DNA of 64,000 bases from Lichtheimia corymbifera B2541 (Eukaryota; Mucoromycota; Mucoromycetes; Mucorales; Lichtheimiaceae): positions 124,001 through 188,000 of the forward strand of contig JNEU01000978.1 in NCBI GenBank assembly GCA_000697475.1. Direction: 5' to 3'. Below are positions 60,886-64,000 of this stretch, in pieces. Positions within the stretch are counted from its first letter, which is position 1; every line of letters begins with the position of its first letter. The notes under the pieces were generated by a model, which saw nothing but the letters and a program-made list of their open reading frames with translations, was not told the DNA's origin and did not search any database. The position numbers and the translations under genes were made by a program.

Positions 60886-62520
60886 ATGGCACCAAGCAAC
60901 CAAGAGAGCGAGTATTTGAGCAGCTTACGTTCGGTGCGTGAGCGCTGCTTCCGCGTGCAGGAGGCAGCCATGCGTAACAAATTGGAGCATTTTGACGTGG
61001 ATACATCCAAATTGGATGACATGGTGACCATTGTGTTATCATTGATGAAGCGAGATTTTGATGACACAAGCCAAATCCCACAATTTGGACGTTGGCGACA
61101 TTTTGAAGCTGGAGGCAAATCGCGTATTCAGCAACAGCTTATCCAATCGGCTTGGGCTGGCATCGATCCGATGGAACAAACACGACGTCTTATTGATCTT
61201 TTTGTGGTGGCTGTCTTGTTGGATATCGATCTTGGTGCTGGTTATGCCTACCGTGAGCAAGCTTCCGGTCGTGTATATAAACAGCACGAAGGTGTGGCCA
61301 TTGCTGTTTTTGAGATGTTTTTGGCTGGTACCTTTTCGAGTGATCCACGTGTACCTCATCGAGTTGACTGTGAGTATGGGTTACAACCTGGTACATATGG
61401 TGCTGATCTGTGTGATAATATAGCTGAGGCATTGTTGGATTTCTCGCTTGAGACATTGGTCAATGGCATGCAAGCAACCGTACTCGAAGGACTCAAGGAT
61501 AGAGTGGATCTCTTACGTCACTTGGGTCAGCTTCTCGAAAGCCGTCAAGATTACTTTGGTGCCGGCATCAACTTACGTCGCCCAGGCAACTTGATGGGTA
61601 TGCAATAGATAATGACATTGACATGTATCGGCAGCTAAACATGGGATCATGTAGACTATTTAATGTCGCATCCTACCACAATCAACACGAAAAAAGGCCC
61701 ATTGATTCATCTCGAAACATTATGGCCCATTGTTCAAGATATGGGTGAATTGTGGGCTGCCGCTGATGAAACTGCCAAAGGTGGTACATCCGAACTTGGA
61801 GATGTATGGCCTTGTCAATCAATCCGTAATCCCAACGTCTCCAACCCACATGATCATTTTGTTGCATTCCATCGCTTGTCGCAGTGGCTGGTCTACTCCT
61901 TGGTGGAACCTATGGAGAAGTTGCTAGGAGCAACCATTGAAGGCACTGAACAGCTCACTGTATTGCCAGAAGCACGCAATGGTAAATATACAAAAACACA
62001 TGACACGTGATATGAAATTATTAACCCTGGATCTTTTGAAAAGGTGGATTGTTAATTGACACTGGTTTCCTCACTCTTAAGCCTAGCGATCTTGAACGAG
62101 GGATTGAGAATTATCGAAAAAATGCACTTCTCCCTGGCCAGCCCAAAATGGAAGTTGTGCCAATGTTTGAATTGAATGATCCGGTTGTCGTTGAGTGGCG
62201 TGCCCTCACGGTGGCCTATCTTGATATTGTTGCCGAGCGTGTCCGAAACACGTTGAACGCTAGTAGGAAATCGCTCACACTTTCACAAATAATCCAAGGC
62301 GGTACATGGAGTGTAAGTTGTTTCAGGATAATGTAATATATGGGCAATGACTCATGGGAAGAATGTTATATAGGCTGGTCGAGAGCTAGCAGAGATTTCT
62401 CGTCCCAATACCCAAGAGCCGCCTGTTGTTATCAAGGTAAGCCGTTAGATTCATGGCAGCAATGACCAATTTACTAATAATTACGGTGTTTTACAGCCTG
62501 ATAGACGTGTTCTTTACTAA
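60886..62520 (+). CDS. urc4: Urc4/DUF1688-family uracil catabolism protein
   Basis: Five exons (60886-61597, 61655-61981, 62044-62312, 62374-62436, 62497-62520) give 464 residues. The DUF1688 family includes Urc4 of the yeast URC uracil-degradation pathway and Urg3 of fission yeast; the chemistry of this protein is unsettled. Family landmarks: YLSSLRSVRERCFRVQEAA, FDVDTSKLDDMV, IPQFGRWRHFEAGGKSRI, RRLIDLFVVAVLLDIDLGAGYAY, EGVAIAVFEMFLAGTFSSDP, LGDVWPCQS, FHRLSQWLVYSLVEPMEKLLG, GLLIDTGFLTLKP and the ending GGTWSAGRELAEISRPNTQEPPVVIK. The ATG at 60886 gives the family start. Convergent with glutamate dehydrogenase. Confidence 0.92.
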
Positions 62521-62989
62521 TAGGGTATAACGTTTATCCTATAAATCATCTCCTTCTTTCTCCTCATCCAATACTGGACAAACATATCACGCTATCTCCT
62601 ATCATCCGCCCCCTTTTTACATTGTCCCTCTTTTTCATGTTGATTCTTTCCCCTCCTTCAACGGACCACGTCAATAGTATGTAATTGACGGCATTGTGAT
62701 CAACTTGGAACTTCTCCCTTGGAAACATGCTTCGATTCATTTGTTCATGCAACAACACTATCCGTTATTAAATGTGCCAAGCATTAGGGAATTAAAATGG
62801 GTGGTTTGGCTTCGTTTACCAATGTGAATACTGAATATAATAGTGCACATGCAAATTTGAGAGCCTTTGTATACGTTGTTGAAGAGTATGTATTGAGGGA
62901 TGTTTTTTTATTCAATGTTGGTAATGCTAATTGGATGCTTTGAATGGAAACAACGACTGATAAATGAATATACACATGAAAAAAGAGGT
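62521..62989. other. Intergenic between convergent URC4-like and GDH genes
   Basis: About 470 bases of 3' flanks. No gene, RNA or repeat seen. Confidence 0.6.
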
Positions 62990-64000
62990 CTATTGTTGGT
63001 CCTGGCTATAGTAGTTCTCGCGCATGAACTCAAAGAAGGCAAAGTGATCAGGATGGGGACCATACTTGTACACAAATTGAGAAGCGAGAGAAGCACCAAA
63101 GATAGCCTTGACGTAGCTTTCAGGAACGCGAGCCAAAAGAGTGTCCAAGCCAAGCTTATCAAGGAGCAGCTTGGGGAATGCAGAGCGAAGTACTTGGTGA
63201 CGCAAGTTGACATTTTCCCAAAGACCAGTGTTTTGGAGTTGTTCGTTGAGCTGAACAATGGCAGTGGAAAGATCATCCGAGAGAATGGAAATTGGGACAC
63301 CGGACTTCTTGTGTTCACGCCATAAGGCTTCAAATTCAGTGGCTGCATTACGTTCAATAATCTCCTGGACTTCCTTGACATAATCTTGATAGAATGCAGG
63401 TACTTGGCCATCCTTGACACACATGTGCTCAGTGAACTCGCTGTCGTTGAAAGCCAAAGCAGCCAACACCTCGAGGGAAGATGATGTTACACCACCCTTG
63501 TTAGCTGATGCATCCTTGAATACCACAACACCAGCACGCTCAAGACGCAAACGAGCTTCTTGTGTAAAGAACAAGTTGGCACCTTCAACAATGTACTTGA
63601 ACATAGGAGCACCACCACAATCAATCAACTTGTTGACGTTGCCAAGATCAACGGATTCTGGACGACCACCGCAGGGAACAAAGACAGTGGCTGAAGCAAG
63701 GCGGTTGGTGTGGAAGGTGTTGCGGAATTGTAAACCATTTTCGACAACAGTGCCATCAGGAAGAGTAACATTGGTCTCATCAACCAAGACACGGAAACCA
63801 TTGGCAGACAACTTGGATGTATCAAAGTTGTTGATCATAAGACGTGCATTGGCCAAACGAGAGAGCTCCTCACGATCGATACCTTGAGGATCATGCAACA
63901 CACCGGATCCATCAACAATAGCAACAGTCTTGTCCTTGGAAATCTTGATTTCATTTGAACCCAAATCACCATCAGGACCACCAGTTTGCAACTTTGTGCA
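62990..64000 (-). CDS. gdh2: NAD-dependent glutamate dehydrogenase, C-terminal part
   Basis: The open frame runs to the window edge with no start, so this is the 3' portion of a large gene (family members are about 1000 residues); about 336 residues are seen. The enzyme deaminates glutamate to 2-oxoglutarate with NAD and releases ammonium. Recognisable: QTGGPDGDLGSNEI (dinucleotide-binding), KTVAIVDGSGVLHDPQG, FVPCGGRPESVDLGNV, KYIVEGANLFFTQEARLRLE, FKDASANKGGVTSSSLEVLAALAF, ending FEFMRENYYSQDQQ. No intron in the visible part. Confidence 0.94.
   Translation of the reverse strand, partial: CTKLQTGGPDGDLGSNEIKISKDKTVAIVDGSGVLHDPQGIDREELSRLANARLMINNFDTSKLSANGFRVLVDETNVTLPDGTVVENGLQFRNTFHTNRLASATVFVPCGGRPESVDLGNVNKLIDCGGAPMFKYIVEGANLFFTQEARLRLERAGVVVFKDASANKGGVTSSSLEVLAALAFNDSEFTEHMCVKDGQVPAFYQDYVKEVQEIIERNAATEFEALWREHKKSGVPISILSDDLSTAIVQLNEQLQNTGLWENVNLRHQVLRSAFPKLLLDKLGLDTLLARVPESYVKAIFGASLASQFVYKYGPHPDHFAFFEFMRENYYSQDQQ

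Overview
This is a 64 kb stretch of nuclear DNA from a fungus, most likely an early-diverging filamentous fungus of the Mucoromycota type (placement is inference). The genes are eukaryotic, with many short GT-AG introns of about 50-80 bases. Several families are typical of or restricted to fungi (SHO1 osmosensor, copper-fist factor, Urc4/DUF1688, septins). Unusually long introns, bacterial operons and organelle sequence are absent. Coding exons were built by hand from splice sites and frame continuity, so exon ends are models.

Layout. Bases 1-7640 form a gene-free repeat island: a large diverged inverted repeat (arms about 1520-2745 and 5405-6660, centre near 4075) embedded in many copies of a ~90 base motif that point one way on the left and the other way on the right. 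Bases 7.6-18.4 kb hold an M17 leucyl aminopeptidase, a divergent septin, a Rab6/Ypt6 GTPase, a Cdc11-type septin and a mitochondrial PPR protein. Bases 19.8-27 kb hold an amino-acid/GABA-type permease, an unusual region with C2H2 zinc-finger exons that may be partly decayed, and a BRD8-like NuA4 subunit with a GC-AG intron, preceded by a 30-base G run. Bases 27.2-43 kb hold a cytochrome P450, NDUFS5, SHO1, ribosomal protein S29, a copper-fist factor, mitochondrial methionyl-tRNA synthetase, a RasGEF-domain protein, a TMEM198-like membrane protein, a small two-helix membrane protein and an ankyrin protein. Bases 45.4-64 kb hold RhoGDI, mitochondrial ribosomal protein bL12m, NOT3/NOT5, MIC60, a large P2-type cation ATPase, a URC4-like gene and the 3' end of an NAD-dependent glutamate dehydrogenase cut by the window edge.

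Themes. Genes of cell polarity and morphogenesis (two septins, Rab6, SHO1, RasGEF, RhoGDI) and of mitochondria (PPR, NDUFS5, MetRS, bL12m, MIC60) are frequent, but this is ordinary mixed fungal gene content rather than a pathway cluster. Several neighbours are head to head with short shared promoters (39-40 kb, 36.6 kb, 32.3-32.8 kb). The features least explained by known families are the inverted-repeat island, the one-finger-per-exon zinc-finger locus, the four W-x-G-Y repeats in the RasGEF protein, and the EF-hand-like N-terminus of the P-type ATPase.
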